A stretch of 64,000 nt of DNA. Source: Linum tenue (taxonomy: Eukaryota; Streptophyta; Magnoliopsida; Malpighiales; Linaceae). Position 1 is the first letter of the stretch. Every line of letters begins with the position of its first letter. A program made the position numbers and the translations under genes. The stretch spans positions 43,611,587-43,675,586 of the forward strand of contig CAMGYJ010000007.1 of the NCBI GenBank assembly GCA_946122785.1, in the 5' to 3' direction. Positions 45,413 through 56,336 of the stretch are shown here, in pieces. The notes beneath the pieces are model-generated. The model was not told the DNA's origin. It ran no database searches and was given only the letters and a program-made list of their open reading frames with translations.

Positions 45413-46358
45413 AAACTTTTGTGTTGGTTAGATGTAAAACTCAAGTAGATGTTTGCTGGGGATTTTATTGTATGGATTGGATTACATTGATTCGCCTTCA
45501 ACTATTTATCTATGTTCATCTTGGTGCATGATTCTTGGGTGTTATTTGTGTGATCGTGACTTTTCTCTAATTTATAGGGTTGGACCCACCATAGTTGTGG
45601 GGGATTTTTGTGTGTGACTTGATCATAGCCTCACATAATTTATCATACCATATGTCTATCAAGTGATTGCATGAAATTGAATTCAAGTTGGGTGTAATTA
45701 GGTTTTGGAGATTGATGAGGTGATCGTACCCTAATCTCTAAGATTTGGACCATCATTAGATAGATAAGGATTGGATGGGTGACCGGATCAAGGCATTACA
45801 TGATCCTTTCATAGTGAGGTTATCTCATGAAGAGAGAGATGGTTTCATTATTGGAATCCTAACCTAAATGCATCACTTAAGTAGTTAGGGTTGGGAGAAT
45901 TCAGGCTCAAGTTCCTCTACTTAGTTCATAGGAGCTATAATTGCATGATCATTGAGTTAGAGCTTAGTCTAGGTATTTCCGTAGAGTGAGTGATATATCA
46001 ATAGAATCCCTCGTGACAGAAACCCTTAGCAAGCATTGAAAGGTAGTTGGAATTATGATCAATGTTGTCTATTATCTTGTGATCTCCCTCGTACATTTTA
46101 TTTCTTTCTTTCTTTCACTAGTTTATTTCACACTTAAACTCCTACCATCTTGTTTGGCTAGATATTAGATCGAGACTGAGAGTAGTAGTAGACCTAGAGT
46201 TCCCGAGGAATACGACATTGGTCACCACTATACTACTTCACTTAGGGTTCACTTCTCCTAGATTGGGGTAGTTATTATTGTCTACAAACCAAACTACAAA
46301 TTGTGAAGCTTCATCAAGTTTTTGGGACCCTTATCGGTGAAATTTAGGTTATTATGAA

Positions 46359-47000
46359 GGGCTAATACCACTGGAATACCAAATATGGTGGATTCAAGCA
46401 TCCACTAAGAATCAGGATCCAACTTGAGAGGCATCGTCATTCCCCGTACAAACCTTAATCCCCTTTTTTGCAGATTCTTCGTCGATGACGCAATCAATGT
46501 TATCGTGGTATGATATCGTAAGGCGAGTCGGTGTAACGGGATCGGCAGAACAAGGATGGAATCAAGAGATGGTGGTGGTCAGATTGCTAAGAGGGTACAC
46601 AGAGTTGATTCTGTGTAAGTTTGTGGTGTGTGGTTTGGAGAGCATATGGCTATGGTGGAAAGGATGGAGAAGATGAAGCGACAGAGTGGAAGGAAGGTGG
46701 CTAGAGGGGTCGGCGGGAGGAAAGGAAAAGCTGCGCGGAGGAAAAATTATTCAGAAAATATTAAATAATTAATTATTTAAATTATTATTATTATTTTTCC
46801 TACGTGGAATCTATGTGTCGTCTACGTGGACAAAAAGTTGACCACCGTTAGGTCAACCGTCAACTCTAACCGTCAACATAAATTCGCATAACACAAATGA
46901 CGCAAACACCTAATAGGTTAGAATATTTTTGTAATTATTGAAGTTACGTAATATAAATGACACTTTCGTTAAAGATTGGTATTTCCAGTGGTATTAGCTC
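46359..47000. mobile_element. MULE-type element behind the gypsy LTR
   Basis: Perfect 9-bp duplication TATTATGAA (46350-46358 and 47001-47009). The ends GGGCTAATACCACTGGAA and the inverted ...TTCCAGTGGTATTAGCTC form short TIRs. The middle (46460-46740) is GC-richer and carries an unrecognised 63-codon frame, possibly captured DNA. Confidence 0.9.
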
Positions 47001-47009
47001 TATTATGAA

Positions 47010-47780
47010 AGGTTTACAGCTACTAGTTTAGTCTTATGTTTGTGTTTATTTCATTTTAGTGTCGTAGTTAAATGTGTGTTTGTTCTTTATCTTATTGTGT
47101 TTCGTTTATGTATTGTTACACTTACATCATCTTCCTCTTAAAGGTTTTTGTATTTGTTTAATCTTCTTTTTAGTGATTTTGTTTGTAGTTGTTAAAACAT
47201 GGACCCTTATGGTTTCAACAATGTGTGGAGATATCAACTATCTCATGAATGGTGTTACCCAAAACTTCAAGAAGAAGTGAAAGCCAATGTTCTCGGTATC
47301 AAAGACTAGCCCCTCTCTATGCACATCAACTGTACTCCATGGTTACCCAGTTACCCCACCGGTTCATCAAGGAATCCCTTCACAACCTAAAGTGAGATTC
47401 GAGTTTGAGATTTTCCTAGAGCGATTGGAGACATGGAAGAAGCAAATGGATGCCAATGTGTGAGCTCGCTCCACTCCATACCATCAAGAACAACCTCCAC
47501 AATCTAAGGCAATATCCTAGGCAGAGCTTGCTCTTGCGAGAATGAAGGTATCGACCAATGCCTTTGAGAAGAAATACTTTCCTTCACTCTCGGAGTTGAA
47601 GAGTTCATTGGAGCTATAAAATAAAAAATAGGAAGATTTATCGACGAGAATGAAAGGGTAATTCATCCACCACCACCAAATCCCAAATTCCCAATAGCAC
47701 ATGAGAATTGGAATTTGATCACTTTCATGAGTGGGGATGAGCAAGCATGATCCAAGTTAGCAAATTCCATATTCCCTCCC
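47010..47780 (+). pseudogene. Decayed gypsy gag-like region
   Basis: Follows the degenerate LTR and primer-binding site. Short readable stretches (MDPYGFNN at about 47201, WRYQLSHEW) suggest a gag start, but stops and shifts prevent any domain call. The placement downstream of the LTR is the main argument. Confidence 0.35.
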
Positions 47781-47789
47781 TCCAAACCC

Positions 47790-48640
47790 CACACTATGAC
47801 TTGGGATTTGGCTATGAGCTGAAAATCAAGGTGCCAAATTACCTCCTTATCCCATGAGATTCACTTATTCCAACTTTGCTCTCATTCTATGATTTTTTAT
47901 TTGTCAATCGATTTCTTTTCCAGTTTTTTTCTCCTTCAAATTTTTTAGGAGACAATGTTGACATTATGCTCTTTTATTTTGATCCTTCTCTTGATACATA
48001 GTTGAGAATAGTCAACCAAGTCTATGTGATGAGATCTTTGTCACTTCCCTATATGCTTTTCACTTCATTCTTTATTTATTATAGTAATGTAATTTAATTT
48101 TCTTTGATTATAGTAATGTAAGATTTAGTTTATCAATATTCAGGCTTATTTACAAAAATAATAGCTAAAAGAAACAAATTCAAATTATAACCACTTTTTG
48201 AAACTATTTCCAAACTAGTCACCTAGGTTTTTTTGGACGACCACACGAATTAAATTTCAAAACAGTCATGTATCATTTCCTTTTCATAAAACACTACTCA
48301 AACTTCAACAAAATAAATCTTCTTAGTTTTAGACTCGATACCAACTATTGTGAGTCTGCTCCTAACCAGGAACATGAACTACTCAGGGATATTTTATGAA
48401 GTAGAAGAATTATTTCATTCTCATCGAATTTTATTCAACCTCTCAAATTCAGACGTAATTCGAGAACTAATAACAAATTCCAAAGTGGATTTAGTGTTGA
48501 AGATCAGGTCTTCAAATTCACTGTGTTTAATAGTAAGTTCTTCCAAATTATTGAAAAACTTGTCTATCTTACTAATTAAGGACGACAAACAATCTACAAT
48601 GTTGTTTAAAATCTCAGTATTAGGATCATTACCAGTTTCA
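47790..48640. other. Repeat-derived DNA, no gene recognised
   Basis: AT-rich. A 100-codon frame at 48350-48652 (plus) has no recognisable domain. On the minus strand TTGGTATCGAGTC (about 48331-48343) resembles a copia primer-binding site and may mark retroelement debris. Confidence 0.3.
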
Positions 48641-48654
48641 TGTTCTAGATGAAA

Positions 48655-48880
48655 ACAATGTGGATATTGTCAATCTTTGTTTGGTGGTGTTCGTTTGACG
48701 TGCAAATAACATAGTGGCTCATTTGGTGGCTCGTCACACTCTGCTCTTGTTGCCTTGGTTATTATCGAGGTTAGACTTTGTATCCTGGTGTTGTAGTGTT
48801 GTTTAGCACTACATGTTGTAATTTGTGACCTTATTATATCCTCTTTCTAGAGTGACCGCAATGGCAAAAAAAGAAGAATG
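48655..48880 (+). pseudogene. LINE 3' end (RNase H tail)
   Basis: Frames at 48680-48780 read like the end of a plant LINE RNase H domain (NNIVAHLVARHTLL) after one frameshift. A short A-rich tract (GCAAAAAAAGAAG) follows at about 48863. Only the tail is present. Confidence 0.6.
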
Positions 48881-48889
48881 ATAGAGTAC

Positions 48890-49740
48890 AATAGCATTTA
48901 ACCCCAAATAGTTTGAAAGCTAGATGAGTTTAGAATCATATACTTAGCAGCTATCAAGGCCCACTATGCTTATACCTTTGATCTTTCTTGCCCGTCACAA
49001 GCTCTACGAGGTTCTTCTGTGTGTTCGAGTTGCCTCTTTGATTCTACTAAAGGTCTTACTATGAAAGCACTCATCTTTGTCAAACCGTTAAGAAAGAGAC
49101 ACAAGTATATCAAGAAATAGAAGGTGTTTGAGAACGATTGAGGAAAACTCAGAAGGTTTATAGAGATATGATTTAAACAAAGGGGACTATTACATAATGC
49201 TCTCCTCTCAACCTTTACTCGTTCTCTTTCCTTTTCAATGAAAGACTCTCTTTTAAAACTTGAGAAATAAACACTCACAAGGTGACTATATATAGAGTTG
49301 GTGCCTGGTATTGTCTCCCAACTTATTAGGATAGTTGGTACTTCTGGTACTGTTTGCCAGCTCATAACACACTACACTCACATTATTTAGATTCCTTTGT
49401 TCAGATACAAAGAAAATAATGAGGGTTACATACTATGTTTTAGGGAAGATCACCGCATGGTGTCGTCCACTAGTGTACCCTACCCTCTTTTGGACAGATG
49501 CTCTTCATCATTTTATGTGGATTTCATGCACTCTGTAATTGTGTCTGGGTGGGTATCGAGATTAAAATCTCTGTCCCAAATCCTCAGTAAGAGGTCATCC
49601 TTTCTTATTTGGTGTTAATTGTTTTTTTTTTACATTTATATACATTTTATTAAACTAGGATGAATTGACATAAACCGATTGTACTCCGATCGAATCATAC
49701 CACTTGCGGTTAGTACAAGATGGGTATTGCCGTATTGGTA
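48890..49740. other. Repeat-like DNA upstream of NSE3, possible LTR on the minus strand
   Basis: On the minus strand CTATATATAG (49287-49296) followed by a leader-like stretch and a 131-codon frame (49365-48970) could be an LTR promoter region. LTR ends were not established. The NSE3 promoter must lie in the right part. Confidence 0.3.
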
Positions 49741-50028
49741 ATTTGGTATTGAGCTATTGGCTTGTTCCCGCATTGCCATCGCTAGCCGCGAGGCGTCTCA
49801 GTCTCTTTTCCCTCGCTATCCCACCCTCAAAACTTCCCTTCCTCAAGTTCCCATTCACAAAGTAAGGGTTTCTACTTTCTACAGTCGCATCTCCTCCCTG
49901 CACTCAACCACGCATCTCCGCCGTAAGCAAATTTTCAATTTTGCGTTCAATTCCACTTCCATATCCCTCAAGTTTGGTTGCGCGCGCACTCCATAGCCAC
50001 AGTCGCCGAAGTTAGTTTTCCTTTCAGG

Positions 50029-51394
50029 ATGGACGATTCTCCAGACATTTTGTCTCAATTGAATATTTCCAAAGAGGTATGTGCCGGTTTCTCTACTAGG
50101 GTTTTCTTTGCTTGGGCTGTTTTCTGTTTTCAGTTTATTGGTTCTATGTGGAGAAAGACAAATCACTTTCTTGTATTCTGTTTGTTGGGTTTTTCTAAAG
50201 GAGAAAGACAAGCTCGTTGCAGAAGTGATTCGCCATGTGCTTTTCAAGAATCACCAGAACTCAGGTTGCCCTATTAAGAGGGATGAGCTCATTCAGATAA
50301 TTACTAGAAACTACCGTCAGCGGCAGCTTCCCAGTCTCGTCATTGAGGAGGCCACAGAGAAGCTTTCCTCCATTTTCGGGCTCGAAATGAGGGAGCTTCA
50401 GCGTGCTCGTCCCATGTCGAACAACCACAAGCGTGGTTCTTCTCAGCCAAGTACGACCATAGCAAACAAAACATGTTGGTGTGCTTCTTTTCTGTTCTGA
50501 TTCCGAGTTTCTAACTTCCGGTTTTCTGTGTGAATCGAATTTCAGGTACTGCTGATGCTAAATCCTACGTTGTTATGAGCAAACTATCTGCTGATGTGTA
50601 TGGGAAGTATGTCGAGGATGTTAATACTGCACATTTGACTGGATTTACCTTTGTTGTTATTAGCATTGTGCAGCTCGCTGGAGGCCAAATACCGGAAGGT
50701 ACCTATCCCGCTCTTTGATTTTACTACCAGTTTAGGCACTAGTTAAACCTATCGAGGCTATATAGATCATGCGATGGAGATGGATGGAACTAATTAATTT
50801 TCATAAAATTGTTAGTACTTAGATTGGGAGGCAATTTGCGTTAATTTTTTTATTTCATCGTTCATTCTTCATTCTTGTCATCCAGACAATCTTTGGCTTC
50901 AATTGACACGGTTGGGACTGCATGAGGCGGATGAGCATCACCCTGTCCTTGGAAATATTAAGCAGGCAGTGGAGACCCTAGTGCAGCAAAGGTATAATTA
51001 GACCAAGTGTTTGTTTGAATCCTCCTTCCTTCTTTGCGACAGTTATCAGAGCTGAACGATTGGCTTCTGTGTTTGCTTCTCTAGTGTCGATTGTCACCTT
51101 GGAAACTTAGTTGGGAGTAACCATCTGCTATCGCATATATATATTGCAGGTATTTGCAAAAAGGCAAAGTGAATGGTCCTGATGGTAGTTCTGTAACCTA
51201 TGAGCTTGCTGAAAGGGCATTAGATGGACCAGTGAGTGAGAAAATTAAAGAGTACATATCCCAGGTATTGTGTTTCAGAAACTTTGCCAAGATAAGAAAA
51301 ACTCCACTTAAACTGATGCTGTAACATGATTACTGACCGACGTTTGTGGTGGCAGGTTGCAAAAGAGGATGTTGCTTTCGTAGAAGTCGAATGA
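50029..51394 (+). CDS. NSE3: NSE3, MAGE-domain subunit of the SMC5/6 complex
   Basis: Subunit of the nuclear SMC5/6 complex, in which it pairs with NSE1 and NSE4 for DNA repair and chromosome maintenance. Six exons: 50029-50076, 50201-50450, 50546-50698, 50886-50991, 51150-51264 and 51356-51394. They total 711 bases for 236 residues, and all introns are GT-AG. The MAGE homology domain covers most of the protein: EEKDKLVAEVIRHVLF, CPIKRDELIQIITRNYRQR, a variable linker (RARPMSNNHKRGSSQPS), then YVVMSKLSADVYGKYV, TGFTFVVISIVQLAGGQIPE, VLGNIKQAVETLVQQRYLQK and ELAERALDGPVSEKIKEYI. This matches plant NSE3 (At1g34770 as I recall). The start is the first ATG in frame. A CAG just before it could also be an acceptor for a leader exon in the CT-rich region 49760-49990. 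Confidence 0.95.
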
Positions 51395-51979
51395 ATCAAC
51401 TTTGCAGTCGGCTACTCACTAGAGGCATAACGGGATTTAGTCATTTTTGCAAGCAGACATCTTAGTTGTCCTACCATTTGATTCTTCTTGTTTCTTGCTC
51501 CATCTCTTGCAGCCTAAGTGTGATTTTGCCTCTAGACATACTGCGAATGCAGAAGTAAATAGTTGGGTGTTGGAATCTTTTTTGCTGAAACAATGAGGCC
51601 TGTCCTTGAGTAACTTCATTTAGCTGCCCCTTAGATGATCTGGCTTGCATTGCTGGGATACGAGAAAGCCAGTGATTTGAGATTTCTATGTATGGCACTG
51701 ACCTGACAAATCCTACTGTCCATTTTGTTTCGGCTGAGTGCAGCGAGTTTTCATGTCAGGTTGCGTTTGTTTACTGATGGTTTTGTCTGGAAATTGTGCT
51801 CAGACGTACGTTGAAGAAAACATGCCGTCCTAATACTTATATGCCGTTAGGTTAATACTTAAATTGTCCATTCATTTCCAACTCACCTAGAGAATCAATC
51901 ATCTAACCAAAAAGATAAGCCCTCCCTAGCACACACACAAGATCATAGTTACTTTATACAACTCTTGACCGTTTACACT
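51395..51979. other. 3' flank of NSE3
   Basis: The first few hundred bases are probably the 3' UTR. No repeat or gene is recognised up to the retrotransposon target site. Confidence 0.45.
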
Positions 51980-51984
51980 ATCTC

Positions 51985-52552
51985 TGTTTGTGCCTAGTAG
52001 ATACTAGGCGGTTTGTGAAGCTGGAGCGAGGCGCTTGTTCCTGGACTGAAGGGGCGCTCCGGATACTCTACAAAACAAGGGTCCAGGGCGGTCGCCCGGG
52101 ACACTCTCCGAAGCTCAAGTTAGAGAGAGAATGGGGAAGAAGAGAGATTTATGTAGAGAGATGAGTAGTAGTTGAGTTTACCATAAATGAGCTTACTCTG
52201 TATTTATACCTGGTTCGAAGGTAGTTGGGACATTAAATGCTATGTCGGGCGCCCCGGGCTGTGTCAGGCGTCCCGATCAGGCTTTTACCTTTCTGCAGGC
52301 CGCCTGATGCCTGCAATAAATGCTCAGTCTTGCCTGACACCGGATACGCATCTTCAACGGCTCCCTGCTCCTCTGCGTTGCCCAGTCGCTTTATGTCAGA
52401 CATCCTTATCCGTTTTTCGGGTTTGCGGCCGGTCAAGGACCGCCCGCTGACCCGGTCTTCTGATCGGGTCTGGCCTTTCCTATTGGGCCTTAACTGCGGA
52501 TGCACCCCTCTTGGGCCAGAAGCCCAATTACGCTCAACTATGCGGCCCAACA
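51985..52552 (-). repeat. 3' LTR of the Tat element
   Basis: 568 bases. On the minus strand it begins TGTTGGGCCGCATAG and ends CTAGGCACAAACA. A TATA box (TATAAATA, 52201-52208, minus strand) lies inside. It is nearly identical to the LTR at 61655. Confidence 0.97.
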
Positions 52553-52575
52553 ATTGCCCCTTAGGCGGGAAAAGC
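52553..52575 (-). other. Polypurine-tract region of the Tat element
   Basis: On the minus strand the DNA just before the 3' LTR reads CCTAAGGGGCAAT. The AAGGGG stretch is the only purine run next to the LTR and is the likely plus-strand primer. Confidence 0.5.
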
Positions 52576-52853
52576 CTAGGGTTTTGGCGGCTATTAACAA
52601 TGCTTTTAGCTAGTTGAGCGGTTCACGCCTTCTCCTAACCCCATTCTGCCCCTGGACGCCAGGGGCCTAGGATTGAACTGCCTGAGGTGTAACTCGACCG
52701 CCTCGCGGGTCTCGGGTGTAGACGCCTTGTACACGTGCTTGCAGGTTGGTTTCCGTGCTCTGACATCGGGCAGGCGAAACGTCCTTTCGCGTGCCTGCTT
52801 TTGAATTATGTGGCCTAGGGTACTCAACAGTCACATCACTTCCTTTTTGCCGC

Positions 52854-52862
52854 TATATATAT
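52854..52862 (+). promoter_or_regulatory. TATA box of the antisense gene in the Tat element
   Basis: TATATATAT, 197 bases before the ATG at 53059, followed by a pyrimidine-rich leader (52870-52980). It lies outside the LTR and points opposite to gag-pol, so the extra gene could have its own promoter. Confidence 0.55.
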
Positions 52863-53058
52863 TTCAGACTTCCCCTTGCTGGTCACTTTCGCCCTCTGCT
52901 TTCTCTGTCTTCTTTTCAAAATTGCGCGGTGCTCCAAATTCTCTCTCTCGCACTATTTGGAAACTCGGCCGTCTCTTTCAGCGGATCGACGTCGGTTCTT
53001 GACCTCTTTGAGGAGAACCCAGAAACGAGACAAGAGGAAGAAAAAACAACTGCTCGCC

Positions 53059-55641
53059 ATGGTTTCTCAGGCAACTACTCCATCCGACAGTCAGAACCGG
53101 GGTCTGTCCGGCGAATCGGCCCCGCCGTCCGCCTCTGACGTCGCCACCAACACTGCCTCGGCTGCTGCGGCGACGACTACCTCCGGTGCGGCGGCGGCCA
53201 CCGCTCCTGGAGACGGTGCTGCTTCCCGCGGCGGAGCCGGCGTCGTACGTTCCGGAACCCAAGCCGCAAGCGCAGGCGGTCCTGCTGCTGGAGCAGGTAT
53301 GCCTGATCTTTCTAGTCCTTTAAGTTTATCTGACATAGAGTGGGACTCGGAGGGTATTGAATTGTTGTGTGGGGGTGGCGATGCGGTTGTTGCGGGTGAG
53401 CGTCTAGATAGGCCTGACGGTTGCATTTTAGGACTAGGGGCGGGCGCTCTTAATAACACGGCCACCTCCATGGTTGAACGGGGCGGAACCTCCCGAGTAG
53501 GTGACAACCTGGTAGAACTATCATCGGAAAGCGCCCCGAAGGATGCGGCTCACGACTCTGATGGGGAAGACTCGATAGAAAACTCCACTTCGCTGGCGTT
53601 ATCGGAGACGCCTCTGGTCCACCCGTATCAGGCGGTCTCTGACCGTGAGTATCGAGTGCGTCTTCATGAGGACATGTGGGAGGGAGAGGAGGTCACGAAA
53701 GCTGTGTACTCATACGGTCCGAAGTACAAGCCTGCTTACTCCCTGATACAAGTGCTACGTCAGCTTCACAGGCACCGGCCACCTACCGATTGGGAGTATG
53801 CGGCTTCCTCCCCCGAAGGGCGCTGCGGTTCATGCCCGGTGGGGTGGATCACCATATTCACCGAGCATGTCCGGCTGGGGTTGGAATTTCCCTTAGATCC
53901 AGTTGTTACTGGGATCTTGACACTTCTGAGTTGCTCCTTGAGCCGCCTCTCTCCCTCCATCATTTCCACTCCCTTTGCTATCGTGCGGCCTGCGACCGGT
54001 TGAAAAAGGAGCCTTCGGTTGATGCTTTCCGGCTATTATATGCCATGACTGGCTCGAAGAATTGCTGGTCGCCACGAAGGAGGGAGAAAAAGGTCGGGTT
54101 CGTTTTTGGATCTCCTAAGCTAGACTCGCCGTGGTACGCCGAGTATTTCTTTGCCCGTCCGTCTGGTAAATGGTATTCGGGCGATGCGGAACCGCTAACC
54201 GCATTTTCGTTTGGGAGAACGGAGGATTGGGACGACGGTGTCAAGGAGCTCCAGCATCTGAGACTTCATCTGGACCGCATCACTTCGACCGTTCAGTTTC
54301 GGCTGCCCCCGCACGGGCATGATAATGCACTTGAGATTGTGCAACGTTTTCACGGTTAGTTAGTTTCCCTTGGTTATGATGAAATGTTGCTTGCTCATGC
54401 CTTTACTTATGTATTTACTTTTCAGGGATCCGCCGGTACGCGTCGTCCGCCCGACCGCCCAAGGTGGCCACGAGCGGTTCTCCTTCAGCCGTTCTTTCCA
54501 TTCCCGGGGGCTCCGGAGGACCCCGAGTGGCCAGCGGTTCAACCCAATCACATCTGGCTATGGGGCGCTCCGGGAAGTTGAAGCTGACCGTTCCCAGCAG
54601 CCAGGGTGCGGCCCGGGTTAGCAACAAACGCTCCCTGGACGTTGCGGTTGTCAAGGATAAGACGCCTTCGGAAGTGCAGCCGAAGCTGAAGGGGGTTCAG
54701 GTTGACCAGCGTCCCGAATCGCCAGCTGGTACGAAGAGGCAGAAGACAACAGAGCTGTCGGCCAGTGTGCAGTATTCCCCGCATGTTACTTCCTCCGCAG
54801 AACCGGCACGCCGCGCTCTTCATGCTATCGCCGATGGGTTCACCGTCCCGAGTGAGTTCGTGCGGGTCGCGGGCACCATCCCCACTACTTCGGACACCCG
54901 CCACCTGGCTGGGACGACCGCTCGATGCTTCTTTGCGGTGAGTGTTTAAACCATGTCCTAGTTTGTTTCGTACGTTAGTCGTAAGGTACTGATCTGGATT
55001 CTTACACTTAGGCGCAATTTGGTATAAGTCAGCTGATCCTGCACAATGAGCGCTTGCTGGACGACCTAGGCGACCGGGATTCCCGCATCCTCACGCTTGA
55101 GAAGCAGCTGAAGGATGGGCGCGAGGACATTCGCCAGGAACTTCGGGAGGAAGTACTCAAGGAGCAAGAGGCGGCCTAGAAGGTGAAGGATGCAGAGCTG
55201 CGGACCGCGCAGGAGGAGCTGACGAAAACCGCCCAGGAGCTAGCAGAAGCCAAAAAGGAGATGCTGGAGACCGCAGAGAGGGAGAAGAAGCTTCAGGACA
55301 AAGTTCAGGAGTTGGGGTCCAGCATGGCCGCGTTGGAGGCTCGGAGGGAGGCTGATTTGGATGAGGCCAGGCAGGAAGCACGCGCCTCCTTCTTTGAGTC
55401 CGATGAATATAAGGCGATTGATGAAGCGAAGTATCAGAAGTTGCTGCGGGACACGGTTGCTTCCATCCGCCACCTTTTCCGTCGGGATCACCCCTACGTG
55501 CATTGGGATCGAAATGCGGTTTGGGACGCAGTGGAGTTCTGGGGTGACAACGATGTTAACTCCGAGGAAGTCCAGTCTGCAGATCCCACTTTTGGCGGTG
55601 AGGTGGATCAACCCGGTCCCGTTGATGGCGGTTCTTCCTAA
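53059..55641 (+). pseudogene. Antisense gene (aORF) of the Tat element
   Basis: Three exons on the plus strand, 53059-54354, 54426-54937 and 55012-55641, with two GT-AG introns of 71 and 74 bases. The product would be about 810 residues. The start is the ATG in the good context CGCCATGG. Part 1 is a low-complexity Ala/Gly/Ser-rich region followed by acidic segments. Part 2 (about 53640-54340) resembles the plant gypsy-type 'putative transposase' domain (PF04195): VGWITIFTEHVRLGLEFPL, then FHSLCYRAACDRLKKEPS. Part 3 is a basic Pro/Ser-rich linker. Part 4 (55070-55390) is a strong coiled coil rich in Glu, Lys and Leu, and an acidic C-terminus follows. A one-base frameshift lies near 53910-53935 and an in-frame TAG at 55177-55179. 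The function of such genes is unknown. Confidence 0.85.
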
Positions 55642-56336
55642 GTTAGCTTTTGACGTCGGAGAGCGTCTTTATTTCCTTTTTGCTTAACTGATACATTCCG
55701 CCTTAGTGCGATGGTTTATGTAATATTTGCAGGGATGCTTGCTTTATCTCTCTTTTTCATTCTGCCTTAGAGTTAGGCTCATGCATGTTCTTCGTTGATG
55801 TTGTGAGTGGGATGTTTGCTTTATCCCTCTTTTTCATCCTGCCTTACGAGGCGGAAACGAAAATCTAGGGCGCCTAAACGGGCTTTCAATTTTGCTAGGA
55901 AAAAAACAAGTCAAGGAAGGATGACCTCTCCGTTAACGGACCGCCTCGCAGCGGTCGGGACATAGTGGCGAGGATTTGCCTCGAGCTTAATGCCCAGGGG
56001 CGGTTATTTTGACTTGGGGGGAACGTGCTCAAGCTTAGCGCTCAGGGGCGGTTATTTCGATTTGAGAGTGAGGTTTAACGCGGTCTTACGTGCTCGTTGG
56101 TGCGAATTTGGGAAGAGTTATGGAGGCAGTTGAAAAATAGGGGTTTGAACTAGAGAGTGAGAAGCTGCGAAGCTTTACAAAAGACGCCCCATGCTGGCGG
56201 CAGTGTGGAACCGCATCGCTCAGCGGCGACTGAAAATATTGGAGTTTAAACTTAAGGGACGCGAAGCTGCGAAGCTTTACAAAAGTGCTACAACTGGTAG
56301 CGGCGGCTCCCAACAAAATTTTCCTCATGACCTCTC
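55642..56336. repeat. Spacer between antisense gene and pol, with short duplications
   Basis: Three pairs of direct repeats are seen. GGATGCTTGCTTTATC-type units lie at about 55733 and 55810, followed by CTCTTTTTCATTCTGCC-type words. CAGGGGCGGTTATTT lies at 55993 and 56042. AAGCTGCGAAGCTTTACAAAA lies at about 56162 and 56263. No coding sequence. Confidence 0.75.

Larger units (their letters stand above)
41895..46335 (+). repeat. Large degenerate Ty3/gypsy (Athila/Tat-like) LTR, interrupted
   Basis: Begins TGATAACATCCAAAATGGAT and runs to about 46314. There TTTTTGGGACCCTTATCGG (46316-46334) resembles a decayed TGGCGCCGTTGCCGG primer-binding site. The pre-PBS text (GTTCCCGAGGAATACGAC at 46199-46216) is typical of the 3' part of such LTRs. 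The LTR is interrupted at about 43010-45412 by several DNA elements. Its start is tandemly duplicated (period 154, units from 41887 and 42041). It has no intact coding sequence. Confidence 0.55.

Noticed and set aside
49757..49996. 79-codon frame upstream of NSE3
   Set aside because: It is a CT-rich leader-like region with Ser-rich translation and no homology. It is more likely 5' UTR.
52187..52617. Open frames of about 90-126 codons in the LTRs at 52.2 and 61.9 kb
   Set aside because: They are identical in both LTRs and inside the regulatory LTR sequence, with no known domain.
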